Positions 6,887-14,604 of a stretch of 22,248 nt of DNA are shown here, in pieces. This DNA is from JAFARZ01 sp035651595 (GTDB taxonomy: Bacteria > Actinomycetota > Actinomycetes > Streptosporangiales > Streptosporangiaceae). Where the stretch lies: contig DASRFJ010000052.1 of NCBI GenBank assembly GCA_035651595.1, forward strand, positions 1 to 22,248, in the 5' to 3' direction. The notes beneath the pieces were generated by a model. That model had not been told where the DNA came from and did not search any database. It saw only the letters and a list, made by a program, of their open reading frames with translations. Position 1 is the first letter of the stretch. Each line of letters opens with the position of its first letter. The translations under genes were made by a program, and so were the position numbers.

Positions 6887-7947
6887 GCAAGACAGTCGCT
6901 TACCTCGTCGCGGCGGCCTTCCTGGTCGCCGCGATGCTGGTCAGCGCCTTGCTCGGCGCCGCGGACCTGAACCCGCTGGCGACGGTGACCGCGCTCGCTG
7001 ACCGCATCCCGTTCGTGCACCTGCCGTCCCGCCTCAGCTCGCTGGACCGGGCCGTGCTGTTCCAGATCAGGCTGCCGCGCATCGTGCTGGGCGCGATGGT
7101 AGGTGGCCTGCTCTCGGTGGCCGGGGCCGGATACCAGGGGGTGTTCCGTAACCCGCTGGTCGACTCCGGGATGCTCGGTGCCTCGGCGGGCGCTGGTCTC
7201 GGCGCGACGATCGCGATCGCGTACCTGGGCAGCCTGGGCACCGCCGCCGTGCCGGTGGCCGCGTTCGCCGGTTCGCTGGCCGGGGTGGCGGTCGCCTACC
7301 TGTCCGGCGCCCTCGGCAGGCCCGGCAGGCCCGGCAGGCCCGGCAGGTCAAGCGGGCCCGGCGGATCCGGATCGGGCACCGCCACCCTGCTGCTGGCCGG
7401 CGTCGCGGTGAGCATGTTCCTCACCGCTATGCAGACCTACGTCCAGCAGCGCGCCACGGCTGACCTCCAGCAGGTGTACTCGTGGCTGCTCGGCTCGCTG
7501 TCCGGCGCGACCTGGCAGGACGCGCTGGAGATCCTGCCGTACTCGGCGGTCAGCGTGGCGATAGTGCTGCTGCACGGGCGCCAGCTTGACGTGCTGTCAG
7601 TCGGCGACGAAGAGGCACGCACCCTGGGCATCCATCCGGGAAGAACACGGCTGATCGTGGTCGCCGCGTGCGCGCTGGCCGCGGCGAGCGCGGTCGCGGT
7701 CAGCGGACTGATCGGCTTCGTCGGCATCGTGGTGCCGCACATCGTGCGCCGGCTCGCGGGCACGACCTCGTACCGCGTGGTACTCCCCCTGTCGCTGCTG
7801 GCCGGGGCCGGCTTCCTGGTGCTTGCCGACACGCTGGCCCGCACCGTCCTGTCCCCCGCCGAACTGCCGATCGGCGTGGTCACCGCGCTGGTCGGCTCGC
7901 CGGTGTTCGTCTGGGTCCTGCGCAGCACCCGAGCGATACGGACATGA
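6883..7947 (+). CDS. btuC: FecCD/BtuC-type ABC permease, CTG start
   Basis: The protein is 354 aa if it starts at CTG 6883-6885, overlapping the btuF TGA (CTGA). No ATG, GTG or TTG exists in this frame until ATG 6934, which would cut into TM1, so CTG is the best reading; SD support is weak. Hallmarks of the family are RLPRIVLGAMVGGLLSVAGA, FRNPLVDSGMLGASAGAG, the coupling-helix region GDEEARTLGI, GLIGFVGIVVPHIVRRLAG and the C-terminal PIGVVTALVGSPVF. It forms the membrane channel, as a dimer, of the B12 importer. A loop at about residues 144-155 is expanded by tandem Gly-Arg-Pro codons. It is coupled to the ATPase gene by ATGA. Confidence 0.9.
   Translation: MSKTVAYLVAAAFLVAAMLVSALLGAADLNPLATVTALADRIPFVHLPSRLSSLDRAVLFQIRLPRIVLGAMVGGLLSVAGAGYQGVFRNPLVDSGMLGASAGAGLGATIAIAYLGSLGTAAVPVAAFAGSLAGVAVAYLSGALGRPGRPGRPGRSSGPGGSGSGTATLLLAGVAVSMFLTAMQTYVQQRATADLQQVYSWLLGSLSGATWQDALEILPYSAVSVAIVLLHGRQLDVLSVGDEEARTLGIHPGRTRLIVVAACALAAASAVAVSGLIGFVGIVVPHIVRRLAGTTSYRVVLPLSLLAGAGFLVLADTLARTVLSPAELPIGVVTALVGSPVFVWVLRSTRAIRT
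7315..7347 (+). repeat. In-frame 9-bp tandem repeat, GGCAGGCCC x ~3.7
   Basis: GGCAGGCCC starts at 7315, 7324 and 7333, with a fourth partial copy at 7342. It encodes (Gly-Arg-Pro)n inside a permease loop between membrane spans, followed by a Ser/Gly-rich stretch. The copies are identical at DNA level, which points to recent slippage expansion. The unit is a multiple of three, so changes in copy number keep the frame. Confidence 0.9.
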
Positions 7948-8714
7948 GCGCGGTCACGATCAAGGACCTCGCGGTCCGGCTGGACGGCACCGAGATCCTG
8001 CACAACGTCGACTGCCAGGTGGCCGACGGCGGCTGGCTCGCCCTGATCGGGCCGAACGGCGCGGGCAAAACCACCCTGCTGCGCGCCGTCGCCGGACTGC
8101 TGCCCTATCGCGGCAAGGTGCTGCTCGGCGACACCGAGCTCCGGGCGGTGAACGCCCGCGCCAGGCTGATCGCCTACGTGCCGCAGGAGCCGGTGCTGCC
8201 GCCGGACATGACCGTGCACGAGTACGTGCTGCTCGGCCGCACTCCGTACGTCAGCTACCTGGGCGGACCCGGCCGCACCGACCGCGCGGCCGCCGCCCTC
8301 GCGATACAGCGCCTCAGCATCGACGAGTTCGCCGACCGCCGCCTCGCCAGCCTGTCCGGCGGCGAGCGCAAGCGCGCCGTGCTGGCTCGTGCCCTCGCCC
8401 AGGAACCGGACGTGCTGCTGCTCGACGAGCCCACCGCGTCGCTGGATATCGGCCACCAGCAGCAGGTCCTCGACCTGGTCGACGAGCTACGGCAGACGAG
8501 CGGCCTGACCGTGCTGTCCACCCTGCACGACCTGACCACGGCCGGCCAGTACGCCAGTCACCTGGTGCTGCTGCACGAGGGCCGGATCGAAGCGAGCGGC
8601 AGCGCGCGGGCAGTGCTGACCGAGGAGCGGATCGCCCGGGTCTACGCCGCGCACGTCGAGGTCCGCACCGACGCCGCGGGCACCATCGTCACCCCGGTAC
8701 GCAAAAACCAATAA
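7944..8714 (+). CDS. btuD: ABC transporter ATPase of the B12/corrinoid importer
   Basis: The protein is 256 aa. It has Walker A GPNGAGKT (residues 36-43), a Q-loop VPQEPVLP (about 79-86), the signature LSGGE (137-141), Walker B DVLLLDEP (156-163) with the catalytic Glu, and a switch His in LSTLHDLTTA. It energises import through the FecCD-type permease. Its ATG overlaps the permease TGA (ATGA), so btuF-btuC-btuD form one translationally coupled operon under the cobalamin riboswitch. The signature reads LSGGERKR rather than the more usual LSGGQ-QR, which is common in this family. It is followed after about 65 bp by the LCP gene in the same direction. Confidence 0.93.
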   Translation: MSAVTIKDLAVRLDGTEILHNVDCQVADGGWLALIGPNGAGKTTLLRAVAGLLPYRGKVLLGDTELRAVNARARLIAYVPQEPVLPPDMTVHEYVLLGRTPYVSYLGGPGRTDRAAAALAIQRLSIDEFADRRLASLSGGERKRAVLARALAQEPDVLLLDEPTASLDIGHQQQVLDLVDELRQTSGLTVLSTLHDLTTAGQYASHLVLLHEGRIEASGSARAVLTEERIARVYAAHVEVRTDAAGTIVTPVRKNQ

Positions 8715-8779
8715 CCCATATGCCACACCTCGCGGATTCTCACCCGGTAGCCTCCCCGCTAACGAGGAGAGGAGAGGAC

Positions 8780-10435
8780 GTGCTCACGTCGCGCGACTGG
8801 CGGGCGCTTGCGAGCAGGACCGGATACGTGGCGAGCTGCGCGCTGGCCGCCATCGTCCTCGCGGTGGCCGGCTACGCCAACTACGTGGAGAAGCAGGTCA
8901 GCGGCCTGGCCAGCTCCAACGTGGACACCGGCGGACCGCAGACCGGGGCGATGAACATCTTGCTGATGGGCCTGGAGAGCCGGACCGACTACAACGGCAA
9001 CGTCCTGCCAGCCGGACTGCTCGCCGCGATGCACGCCGGCAGCGTGCAGGGCGTCCTGCACGGCGGCGTCGGCGGTCAGGACACGAACACGCTGATCCTC
9101 ATCCACATCTTCGCGGGCGGGCAGAAGGCGGTCGGCTTCTCGATCCCCCGCGATGACCTGGTCAGCTACCCGCACGCGACCTATCAGGGGATCACCCAGG
9201 GGAAGATAGACCAGGCCTACGACTTCGCCTATAACCTGTCCCTGGGCCAGACCTTCGGCTCACATCTGACCCAGGATCAGCGCTACACGCAGGCCAACGA
9301 GGCCGGGCAGGCGTTCGAGATCGCCACCGTGCAGGCGGTCACCGGCGTGCACATCGACCACTTCCTCGAGATGAACCTGGCCGGTTTCTACAATCTGGCC
9401 CAGGCGTTCGGCGGCATCGAGGTGTGCGTCAAGCCGGCGCCCGCCGGGGCCGGTTTCCCGGCCGGCGCGAACCTCACGGATCACGACGTGCTCACCGGCA
9501 CGGACAATTCGGGATTCAACGCATACCGCGACGGCTACAACCGCAGGAAGGGCGGCGCGCAGTACCTGCATCTGAAGGCAGGGCAGTCGCTGGCATTCGT
9601 CCGGTCGCGTGACACCCTTCCCGGTATCGACCTGGGCCGTACCACCCGGCAGCAGGCGGTCATCGACTACGTCATCTGGAAGCTCGGGCACCAGGGCGTG
9701 CTCACCAGCTTCAGCCAGCTCACGAACCTGCTGGGCGTCGCGAAGAAGTACGTCGTCGCGCCCAGCGGCTGGGACCTGACCGAGTTCGCCAGCGAGATGC
9801 ACGCGCTGACCGGCAAGAACCTGACGCTCAGCACACTTCCCGTCGTCGGCACGCCGTTGATCGAGCTGAACGGGTCGAAGCAGGACGTGAACACGATCGA
9901 CGTGGACCACATCAGGGAGCTTGTGCAGACCGCGTTCTCCCGGCCGGCCGGCAGCAGGCCGAAGACGACGAAGAAGCCGGCGAAAACCACGCCGATCCCG
10001 CCGCCGTCCACCGTCACCGTCGACGTGTACAACGGCGGCACCACCAACCAGCTGGCGGCCCGCGTTTCGCAGGCGCTCGTCGCGGCAGGCTACACCGCGG
10101 GCACGGTCGGCACGCCAGCGGCGCAGCAGCAGACCGTGCAGGACGCCACCCAGGTGTTCTACGGCACCGGTGCGTCCGCCAACGCGGCGAAGATCGCGGG
10201 CTACTTCGGCGCGACCGCCGCCGCGGCCAGCTCGCTGGCGGCCGGGCACGTGGAGGTGCTGCTCGGCTCGACCTCTACCGAGGTACCCGCCGCCCTCGGT
10301 TCCGGCACATCGGCCACCCCCTCGGCGACGGCGACCGCGGCGGCCACCAGCAGCGGCCAGTCCGCCAGCAGCCAGTCCGGTAGCCCCGTCACGGTCAAGG
10401 CGAACGCCCCGTACGGCATCCCCTGCGTGTACTGA
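8780..10435 (+). CDS. LytR-CpsA-Psr (LCP) cell-wall ligase with LytR_C domain
   Basis: The protein is 551 aa from GTG 8780. A short cytoplasmic N-terminus and one membrane span (about residues 15-34) are followed by the extracytoplasmic LCP domain (about 55-390) with the diagnostic FSIPRDDLVSYPH, QAFGGIEVCVKPA and FVRSRDTLPGIDLGRTTRQQ, whose Arg/Asp residues bind the polyprenyl pyrophosphate donor. After a Lys/Pro linker, a LytR_C domain occupies about 410-505, then a Ser/Thr/Ala tail. LCP enzymes attach teichoic acids, arabinogalactan or capsule to peptidoglycan. GTG 8780 is preferred over ATG 8720 because the purine-rich GAGGAGAGGAGAGG immediately precedes it. Its location between btuD and cbiZ has no obvious functional logic. 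Confidence 0.9.
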   Translation: MLTSRDWRALASRTGYVASCALAAIVLAVAGYANYVEKQVSGLASSNVDTGGPQTGAMNILLMGLESRTDYNGNVLPAGLLAAMHAGSVQGVLHGGVGGQDTNTLILIHIFAGGQKAVGFSIPRDDLVSYPHATYQGITQGKIDQAYDFAYNLSLGQTFGSHLTQDQRYTQANEAGQAFEIATVQAVTGVHIDHFLEMNLAGFYNLAQAFGGIEVCVKPAPAGAGFPAGANLTDHDVLTGTDNSGFNAYRDGYNRRKGGAQYLHLKAGQSLAFVRSRDTLPGIDLGRTTRQQAVIDYVIWKLGHQGVLTSFSQLTNLLGVAKKYVVAPSGWDLTEFASEMHALTGKNLTLSTLPVVGTPLIELNGSKQDVNTIDVDHIRELVQTAFSRPAGSRPKTTKKPAKTTPIPPPSTVTVDVYNGGTTNQLAARVSQALVAAGYTAGTVGTPAAQQQTVQDATQVFYGTGASANAAKIAGYFGATAAAASSLAAGHVEVLLGSTSTEVPAALGSGTSATPSATATAAATSSGQSASSQSGSPVTVKANAPYGIPCVY

Positions 10436-10438
10436 TGC

Positions 10439-11089
10439 TCACAGCCCGTCGGCGTAACCCCGCGCGCCGGCCAGCACCGCGGCGTAAACCGCTCGTGCCA
10501 GGCGCGAGCCCCACACCGACCGGGGTCCGGCGAACTCCTCAGCGCGGCCAGCGGCAACGGGCACCGCGACGCACACCGCGTCCGTCGCGGTACCCGTGCC
10601 GGGAAAGCCGGCGTCGAGTACCGCCTGCGTCTTCGCCTCGGTCGCGGTGATCACGGCGTTCACCAGCGCCGCGTCGCCGAGCGGAACCGGAACCGAGACG
10701 ACGATGTTGATCGTTCCCGGGCCGGGCGCCAGGTCCGGGTCGGCGGCACCGGCCGGTGCCGCCGCCCAGGTCGGCACCCGCAGCCCTGCGGTCGCGGCCG
10801 CGACGACACCCTCGTCCGACCGCGTGACCAGGTCGGTCACGGCGGCGGCGGTCAGCATCCCGACCCCGGGTCCGGTCAGGCCGAGCCCGCCGGCCAGCTC
10901 CCGCAGGTGCCCGGCCGGATCCATCCGCGCATACCCCGCCGGCACCTGCGCGTTGAGTACCCACTCCCGCGGTCCGATGCCGCCGCCGAGCGCGCCGCTG
11001 GAGATCATCCGGTAGCCGGGGCCCGGCCGCCAGAACGCCACCGGCAGCCGCTCCCCCGCCTCTTCGTGCCACGACATCGCGAGCTTCAT
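10439..11089 (-). CDS. cbiZ: Adenosylcobinamide amidohydrolase
   Basis: The protein is 216 aa. Conserved CbiZ segments are present in order: GYRMISSGALGGGIG, REWVLNAQVP, GPGVGMLTAA, PGTINIVVSVPVPLGDAALVNA, ITATEAKTQA, GTGTATDAVCVAVP and FAGPRSVWGSRLARAV. CbiZ hydrolyses the amide bond of adenosylcobinamide-type corrinoids to give adenosylcobyric acid, so imported corrinoids can be rebuilt with the cell's own lower ligand. ATG 11089 follows a GGGGGT sequence; ATG 11125 is an alternative adding 12 residues. It ends 3 bp from the convergent LCP gene and is divergent from an ArsR regulator across a short AT-rich gap. Context with the riboswitch-controlled importer agrees with corrinoid salvage. 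Confidence 0.92.
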   Translation of the reverse strand: MKLAMSWHEEAGERLPVAFWRPGPGYRMISSGALGGGIGPREWVLNAQVPAGYARMDPAGHLRELAGGLGLTGPGVGMLTAAAVTDLVTRSDEGVVAAATAGLRVPTWAAAPAGAADPDLAPGPGTINIVVSVPVPLGDAALVNAVITATEAKTQAVLDAGFPGTGTATDAVCVAVPVAAGRAEEFAGPRSVWGSRLARAVYAAVLAGARGYADGL

Positions 11090-11125
11090 CGCACCCCCGG
11101 TCCGACCCTCGCCGCCAAAACTCAT

Positions 11126-11160
11126 TAGATGATCAGTTATTCAGAACGACTGATGTGCCA
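11126..11160. promoter_or_regulatory. Inverted repeat in the cbiZ/arsR divergent promoter
   Basis: ATCAGT (11132-11137) and ACTGAT (11149-11154) form a perfect 6-bp inverted repeat with an 11-bp spacer, in an AT-rich patch between the divergent cbiZ and ArsR genes. Position and form fit an ArsR/SmtB operator (imperfect 12-2-12-like dyad) able to control both genes. No footprint evidence exists in the sequence. Confidence 0.5.
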
Positions 11161-11171
11161 CACTTTGAGGC

Positions 11172-11516
11172 GTGCATCTCTTGCCAGCAGAGCGATCCGG
11201 ACACCGAGTCATCGACGGGGAACGAGTATGCCAGGCCATCGAGGCCCTCGGCAGCCCGGCGGACATCCAGGCCCGGGCCCGGCGATTCGCCCTGCTCGGC
11301 GATCCGACCCGGCTGATGCTGCTGACCTGTATCGCGGCCGCCGGGCCGATCAGCGTGTCCGACCTCGCGGCGGCCACCGGGATCCACGACACCACCGTGT
11401 CGCAGACGCTGCGCTACCTGCGCGCCGCCCAGGTGGTCAACGCCGAGCGTGACGGGCGGGTCGTCCGCTACCGGCTGGCGGAGAGCCCGGTTGCCGCGCT
11501 ACTGGCCTCAGCATAG
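11172..11516 (+). CDS. ArsR/SmtB-family winged-helix regulator
   Basis: The protein is 114 aa from GTG 11172, or 111 aa from TTG 11181, which has the better distance from GAGG (11167-11170). The winged helix is clear: RRFALLGDPTRLMLLTCI, PISVSDLAAATG (helix 3), THE recognition helix TTVSQTLRYLRAAQVV and the wing AERDGRVVRYRLAE. The arsenic-type CVC motif is absent; Cys residues are in VCQAIEA and LLTCIA. The N-terminal arm resembles that of the nickel/cobalt sensor KmtR (VCxxxE...). Being divergent from cbiZ, it may sense cobalt or corrinoid status; that is inference. The gene overlaps the end of the convergent MEDS-HATPase gene by 9 bp. Confidence 0.88.
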   Translation: MHLLPAERSGHRVIDGERVCQAIEALGSPADIQARARRFALLGDPTRLMLLTCIAAAGPISVSDLAAATGIHDTTVSQTLRYLRAAQVVNAERDGRVVRYRLAESPVAALLASA

Positions 11517-12383
11517 ATCTGCCCAGATCACCTTGCCGTCTCGCACAGGTTCTACGGCCCAGCTGGTCGCCAGCTGGGACACCACGTCGAGACCGTGCCC
11601 GTCACGAACCACCAGCTGAGTGCCGTCGTTCAGCGGCGTCGTGTCCCGTACCGCGATCCGCACCCTGTCCGGCAGGTACGACACGGTCACGGTAAACGGC
11701 GAATGGGCGTGCAGCACGGCGTTGGCGGCCAGCTCGCCGATGACGATCGTCGCGTCGGCACTAGTGGTCTCGGCTACCCGGCCATCCAGCGCGCCGCCCA
11801 CGAACTGCCGGGCCGCTCGCGCCGACCGCAGGTCTTCGGCGAAGTCGCGCTCGACGGACGTAGCGGTTGTGCCAGGCGGGCTGCCGATGACGCTCGTGTG
11901 CAGGCGGCATACCCGCCGAACCGACGTCCGCTGCTTGTCGCCGGCGGTGAGCAGCCGGGCCGGATATCCGCACAGCAGCGAGAACGGGAGCCATTCGGCC
12001 AGGTCGTTCCAGAGCTCTTCCAGCTCGATGGCCAGTGCGACCTGCCCGGCATCCCACAGCACGGCCACCATCTCGGCATAGACGCTAACTGGCTGGCCGG
12101 TGCTGGCCGCCCGCCCGATCAGGTTCTCGGCGGACGCCCGGAACCGCCGAGCGTCGATCGTGCCGCCGTCCAGGAAGCCCCGCAGCGTCTCGTCCGCGTC
12201 CACGGTCACCACCTGGTCTGCCTGGCCGGCTTCCGCCAGCATCGGGCCGATCATCCGCCGGTGTGCCGCGGTAGCCACCACAACCCCCGCACCGCCGGCC
12301 GCGAGGCTTTCGGCGAGGAAGCTCCCAGCGCAGACCGCCAGCTCCTGGTCATCTCGGTAGAACTGCACAGCGTGGCCCGGCAT
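11508..12383 (-). CDS. MEDS-domain / HATPase (anti-sigma-like) regulatory protein
   Basis: The protein is 291 aa from ATG 12383, with AAGGTGAG upstream. Residues 1-175 begin MPGHAVQFYRDDQELAVCAG and include RFRASAENLIGRAASTGQPV, VYAEMVAVLWDAGQ and ELEELWNDL, the pattern of the MEDS (DcmR-type sensory) domain. Residues 185-290 carry a HATPase_c domain of the RsbW/SpoIIAB type: IGELAANAVLHAHSPFTV (N-box) and DGHGLDVVSQLATSW (G-box). Such fusions are common in Streptomyces-like genomes and are thought to regulate sigma factors or anti-anti-sigma factors. The MEDS signal is unknown. The longer upstream frame to 12617 is not supported by any start site. Confidence 0.87.
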   Translation of the reverse strand: MPGHAVQFYRDDQELAVCAGSFLAESLAAGGAGVVVATAAHRRMIGPMLAEAGQADQVVTVDADETLRGFLDGGTIDARRFRASAENLIGRAASTGQPVSVYAEMVAVLWDAGQVALAIELEELWNDLAEWLPFSLLCGYPARLLTAGDKQRTSVRRVCRLHTSVIGSPPGTTATSVERDFAEDLRSARAARQFVGGALDGRVAETTSADATIVIGELAANAVLHAHSPFTVTVSYLPDRVRIAVRDTTPLNDGTQLVVRDGHGLDVVSQLATSWAVEPVRDGKVIWADLC

Positions 12384-12441
12384 CTCGCACTCACCTTCTT
12401 TCCGCCGCGGAGTATGTCTTACCGGCACAGCGCGAACCAAA

Positions 12442-12463
12442 CTCATCACAGGTCGCTGATGAG
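12442..12463. repeat. 7-bp inverted repeat CTCATCA...TGATGAG
   Basis: CTCATCA (12442-12448) and TGATGAG (12457-12463) are perfectly complementary around an 8-nt loop. It lies between the stop of the lipoprotein gene and the start of the MEDS-HATPase gene, both minus strand. It could be an operator for the downstream gene or a weak terminator of the upstream one; no U-run follows. Confidence 0.45.
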
Positions 12464-12511
12464 CGCGGTTACCAGCTCTCTGGGCAGCCCGTGGCCCTGC
12501 GAGCCTGGTGC

Positions 12512-13045
12512 CTACGGGGCTCCCTGGAAGTCCATGGTTGGCTGAGCCGCCACCAGGCACCGAGAGGGCGCGCCGAACGACAGGAGTGACTTGTTCAGCG
12601 GCACCGTGACAGTCCACGAGCCGTTCCCGCCAATGAACGGAGCGTTCCGGGTGAAGGGTTCGCCGGCCAGCTGGATCCCCGCGGGATTGCCCGCCGCTGC
12701 CCGGGAAAATACGTACAGGTCAACCACGTCTCCGTAGCGCCCGTACACCGCTGGCGCGAAACCGCCCCGATAGGTGCCCCTCGCGACGGCCTTCGTCGCG
12801 GTAACCGTGCAGGACCGGGGCACCAGGATCGACGATGACGGGCCGTGGTTGCCGGCGGCGCGCATAGCGGCGTCGGACTGCACAGTGACGGGCACGGAAC
12901 GGCCCAGCACCGTGGCCGTGGCCGTGGCCGTTTTAACCTCTGTGGAGGTGGCCGTCCCGGCGGCCGACGAGCATCCCAGCGTCAGCAAGCACAACGTCGA
13001 TACCAGCACCGAACCCGAACTGATCGTCTTCACGCGTCGTTTCAT
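12512..13045 (-). CDS. Exported lipoprotein of unknown function
   Basis: The protein is 177 aa from ATG 13045. It starts MKRRVKTISSGSVLVSTLCLLTLGCSS, a basic N-terminus, hydrophobic core and lipobox LTLGC with the lipidated Cys at about residue 25. The mature part has two further Cys residues (in RSCTVTAT and SRCLVAAQ), which could form a disulfide, and a region WTVTVPLNKSLLSF. I recognise no family. The ATG is preceded by GGAGCCGAGAG. The first 113 bp lie inside the 3' end of the upstream EamA reading frame. Placed before a sensor-type gene, but a link to it is not shown. Confidence 0.78.
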   Translation of the reverse strand: MKRRVKTISSGSVLVSTLCLLTLGCSSAAGTATSTEVKTATATATVLGRSVPVTVQSDAAMRAAGNHGPSSSILVPRSCTVTATKAVARGTYRGGFAPAVYGRYGDVVDLYVFSRAAAGNPAGIQLAGEPFTRNAPFIGGNGSWTVTVPLNKSLLSFGAPSRCLVAAQPTMDFQGAP

Positions 13046-14021
13046 CTCTCGGCTCCAATCCGCTATGCGCAATCAACGAGCGGGGCTCGACAGAACCCCG
13101 CATCCTTGATGACGCGTCCAGCCCCCATGCCGGTTGCACGCGTGGCGGGATCCGGCGGCTGGTGAGCAACGGCAGGCTGCTGAGCCCGATGCCGGCCACG
13201 ATCGCCACGCCGCCCGCGACCTGCGCGAGGCCAACCGGATCGCCGAATGCCACGGCGCCCGCGATGGCGCCGACCAGCGGCTCGAGGTTGAGGAACGCCC
13301 CGGCGACCTCGGCGGAGACCCGGCTCTGTCCGAACGCGAACAGGGTGAATGGCAGCAACGTGCCGCCCGCGGCCAGCGCGAGGACCGCCAGCACGGGACC
13401 GACGTGACCCGGTCCGGCGGGCCCGCCCCCGGTGAGGACCGCGATCGGTAGCGAGCCCAGTGCGGCGCCGAGGAATTGCACGGCGGTGACCGCGATAGGG
13501 TCGCGGCCGATGAGCAGCCGCCCTTGGGCGACGGTGACCGTGGCCGACAAGACGAGCGACGCCAGCACGAGGCCGTCCCCGGCCAGCGTCGCGCCGCCGC
13601 CCCCGCCGCCCGCCGTGACCACGGCGACCCCGCCGAGCGACAGCGCGAAGCCGAACCAGGCCACCCGCCTGGCGACGGCGCGGTGCCACACCGCGGCGAT
13701 GATCGCGACCAGCACCGGCACCGCCCCGATCAGCAGGGCCGCGTGGGTAACGCTCGTCCGGCCGATGCCGGCGTTCTGGAGCAGGACCGAACCGCCGTAG
13801 CCGAGCGCGCCGGCGGCAAGCACCGCAGGCGTGAACGCGCGGCGCAACCCGCGCCGGCGAGCCGCGGCCAGCAGGATCGCGGCGGCCAGGCCGAAGCGGA
13901 CCGTGGTGAGCCAGCCAGGCGACAGCCACTGCAGCCCCAGCTTGGACAACGGCACGGTCGTGCCCCATAGCAAGCCGGCCGCGATGAGGGCCGCCACGGC
14001 GGGACGGCGGTTGGTGTTCAT
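12933..14021 (-). CDS. EamA/DMT-superfamily 10-TM exporter with unusual C-terminal tail
   Basis: The protein is 362 aa from ATG 14021. It has ten hydrophobic segments and the two EamA repeats: repeat 1 starts AALIAAGLLWGTTVPLSK, and repeat 2 has TVAQGRLLIGRDPIAVTA and FLNLEPLVGAIAGAVAFGDP. These transporters export amino acids or related metabolites. The family usually ends just after TM10 (here GIGLSSLPLLTSRR, about residue 300), but this frame continues about 60 more polar residues and overlaps the lipoprotein gene by 113 bp, suggesting a lost stop or a frameshift. It is divergent from an Lrp/AsnC regulator, a classical amino-acid exporter arrangement. The larger open frame starting at 14393 is antisense to the regulator and is not used. 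Confidence 0.87.
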   Translation of the reverse strand: MNTNRRPAVAALIAAGLLWGTTVPLSKLGLQWLSPGWLTTVRFGLAAAILLAAARRRGLRRAFTPAVLAAGALGYGGSVLLQNAGIGRTSVTHAALLIGAVPVLVAIIAAVWHRAVARRVAWFGFALSLGGVAVVTAGGGGGGATLAGDGLVLASLVLSATVTVAQGRLLIGRDPIAVTAVQFLGAALGSLPIAVLTGGGPAGPGHVGPVLAVLALAAGGTLLPFTLFAFGQSRVSAEVAGAFLNLEPLVGAIAGAVAFGDPVGLAQVAGGVAIVAGIGLSSLPLLTSRRIPPRVQPAWGLDASSRMRGSVEPRSLIAHSGLEPRDETTREDDQFGFGAGIDVVLADAGMLVGRRDGHLHRG

Positions 14022-14070
14022 ACGCCCATGCTGGCGCTTCGGCATACAGTGTTCGTCGCCAGGCGTCAAT

Positions 14071-14089
14071 AACGAGATAATATTTCGTT
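14071..14089. promoter_or_regulatory. Palindromic operator over the Lrp promoter
   Basis: AACGAGATAATATTTCGTT is a near-perfect dyad (8 of 9 arm positions complementary). It contains a -10-like TAATAT at 14078-14083, only 8 bp before the regulator ATG at 14092, so the lrp-type mRNA may be leaderless, starting at or near the A of ATG. The 70-bp gap also contains the start region of the divergent EamA gene, so one bound regulator could act on both. Confidence 0.6.
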
Positions 14090-14091
14090 CT

Positions 14092-14604
14092 ATGGCGCTT
14101 GAACTTGACGATGTTGACGTCCAGCTGCTTACCGCGCTCCAGGAGGATGCGGACCGTACCAACGTCGAGCTCGCACGCCTCGCGGGGCTGTCACCGGCCG
14201 CCACCTTGCACCGGGTCCGGCGGCTCAAGGAGTCGGGCGTCATCCGGATCATCAGCGCACAGCTCGACCCGGCCGCCGCCGGGTTTCCGCTGCAGGTGTA
14301 CATCACGGCCACGCTGGCCCGCCACGATCCGCGCTCCAGCCAGGTGTTCGACGACCAGATCCGCGCCCTGCCGCAGATCATCGCGGCGGACAACGTAGCC
14401 GGGGAGACCGACTATCTCCTCACCGTCGTCGCCCGCGACGTCGCCGAACTGCAGACCGTGCTGGCCAGCCTGGCCAGCCGCGGCGGCCAGCGGCTGGTCA
14501 CCTACCTGCGGCTCGCCGAGGTCAAGCCCCCATCCCGGCTGCCGCTCGCCCCGACGGCCCCAGCCCGCCGCCGCCCCGAACCCGGACCTCCCCCGCGCGC
14601 ATGA
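14092..14604 (+). CDS. Lrp/AsnC-family transcriptional regulator
   Basis: The protein is 170 aa. The N-terminal helix-turn-helix reads DVQLLTALQEDADRTNVELA, RLAGLSPAATLHRVRRLKES and GVIRIISAQLDP; the C-terminal RAM ligand-binding domain includes ITATLARHDPRSSQ and VAGETDYLLTVVARDVAEL (GxTDY motif, about residues 102-107). Lrp-type proteins sense amino acids and form octamers. It likely controls the divergent EamA exporter and itself through the palindrome at 14071-14089. No SD precedes the ATG, in line with leaderless translation. The tail after about residue 145 is Pro/Arg-rich and probably disordered. Confidence 0.92.
   Translation: MALELDDVDVQLLTALQEDADRTNVELARLAGLSPAATLHRVRRLKESGVIRIISAQLDPAAAGFPLQVYITATLARHDPRSSQVFDDQIRALPQIIAADNVAGETDYLLTVVARDVAELQTVLASLASRGGQRLVTYLRLAEVKPPSRLPLAPTAPARRRPEPGPPPRA

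Noticed and set aside
7823..8779. Upstream extension of the LCP frame
   Set aside because: It overlaps btuC/btuD in another frame with Arg/Pro-rich nonsense; the GTG at 8780 has a strong SD.
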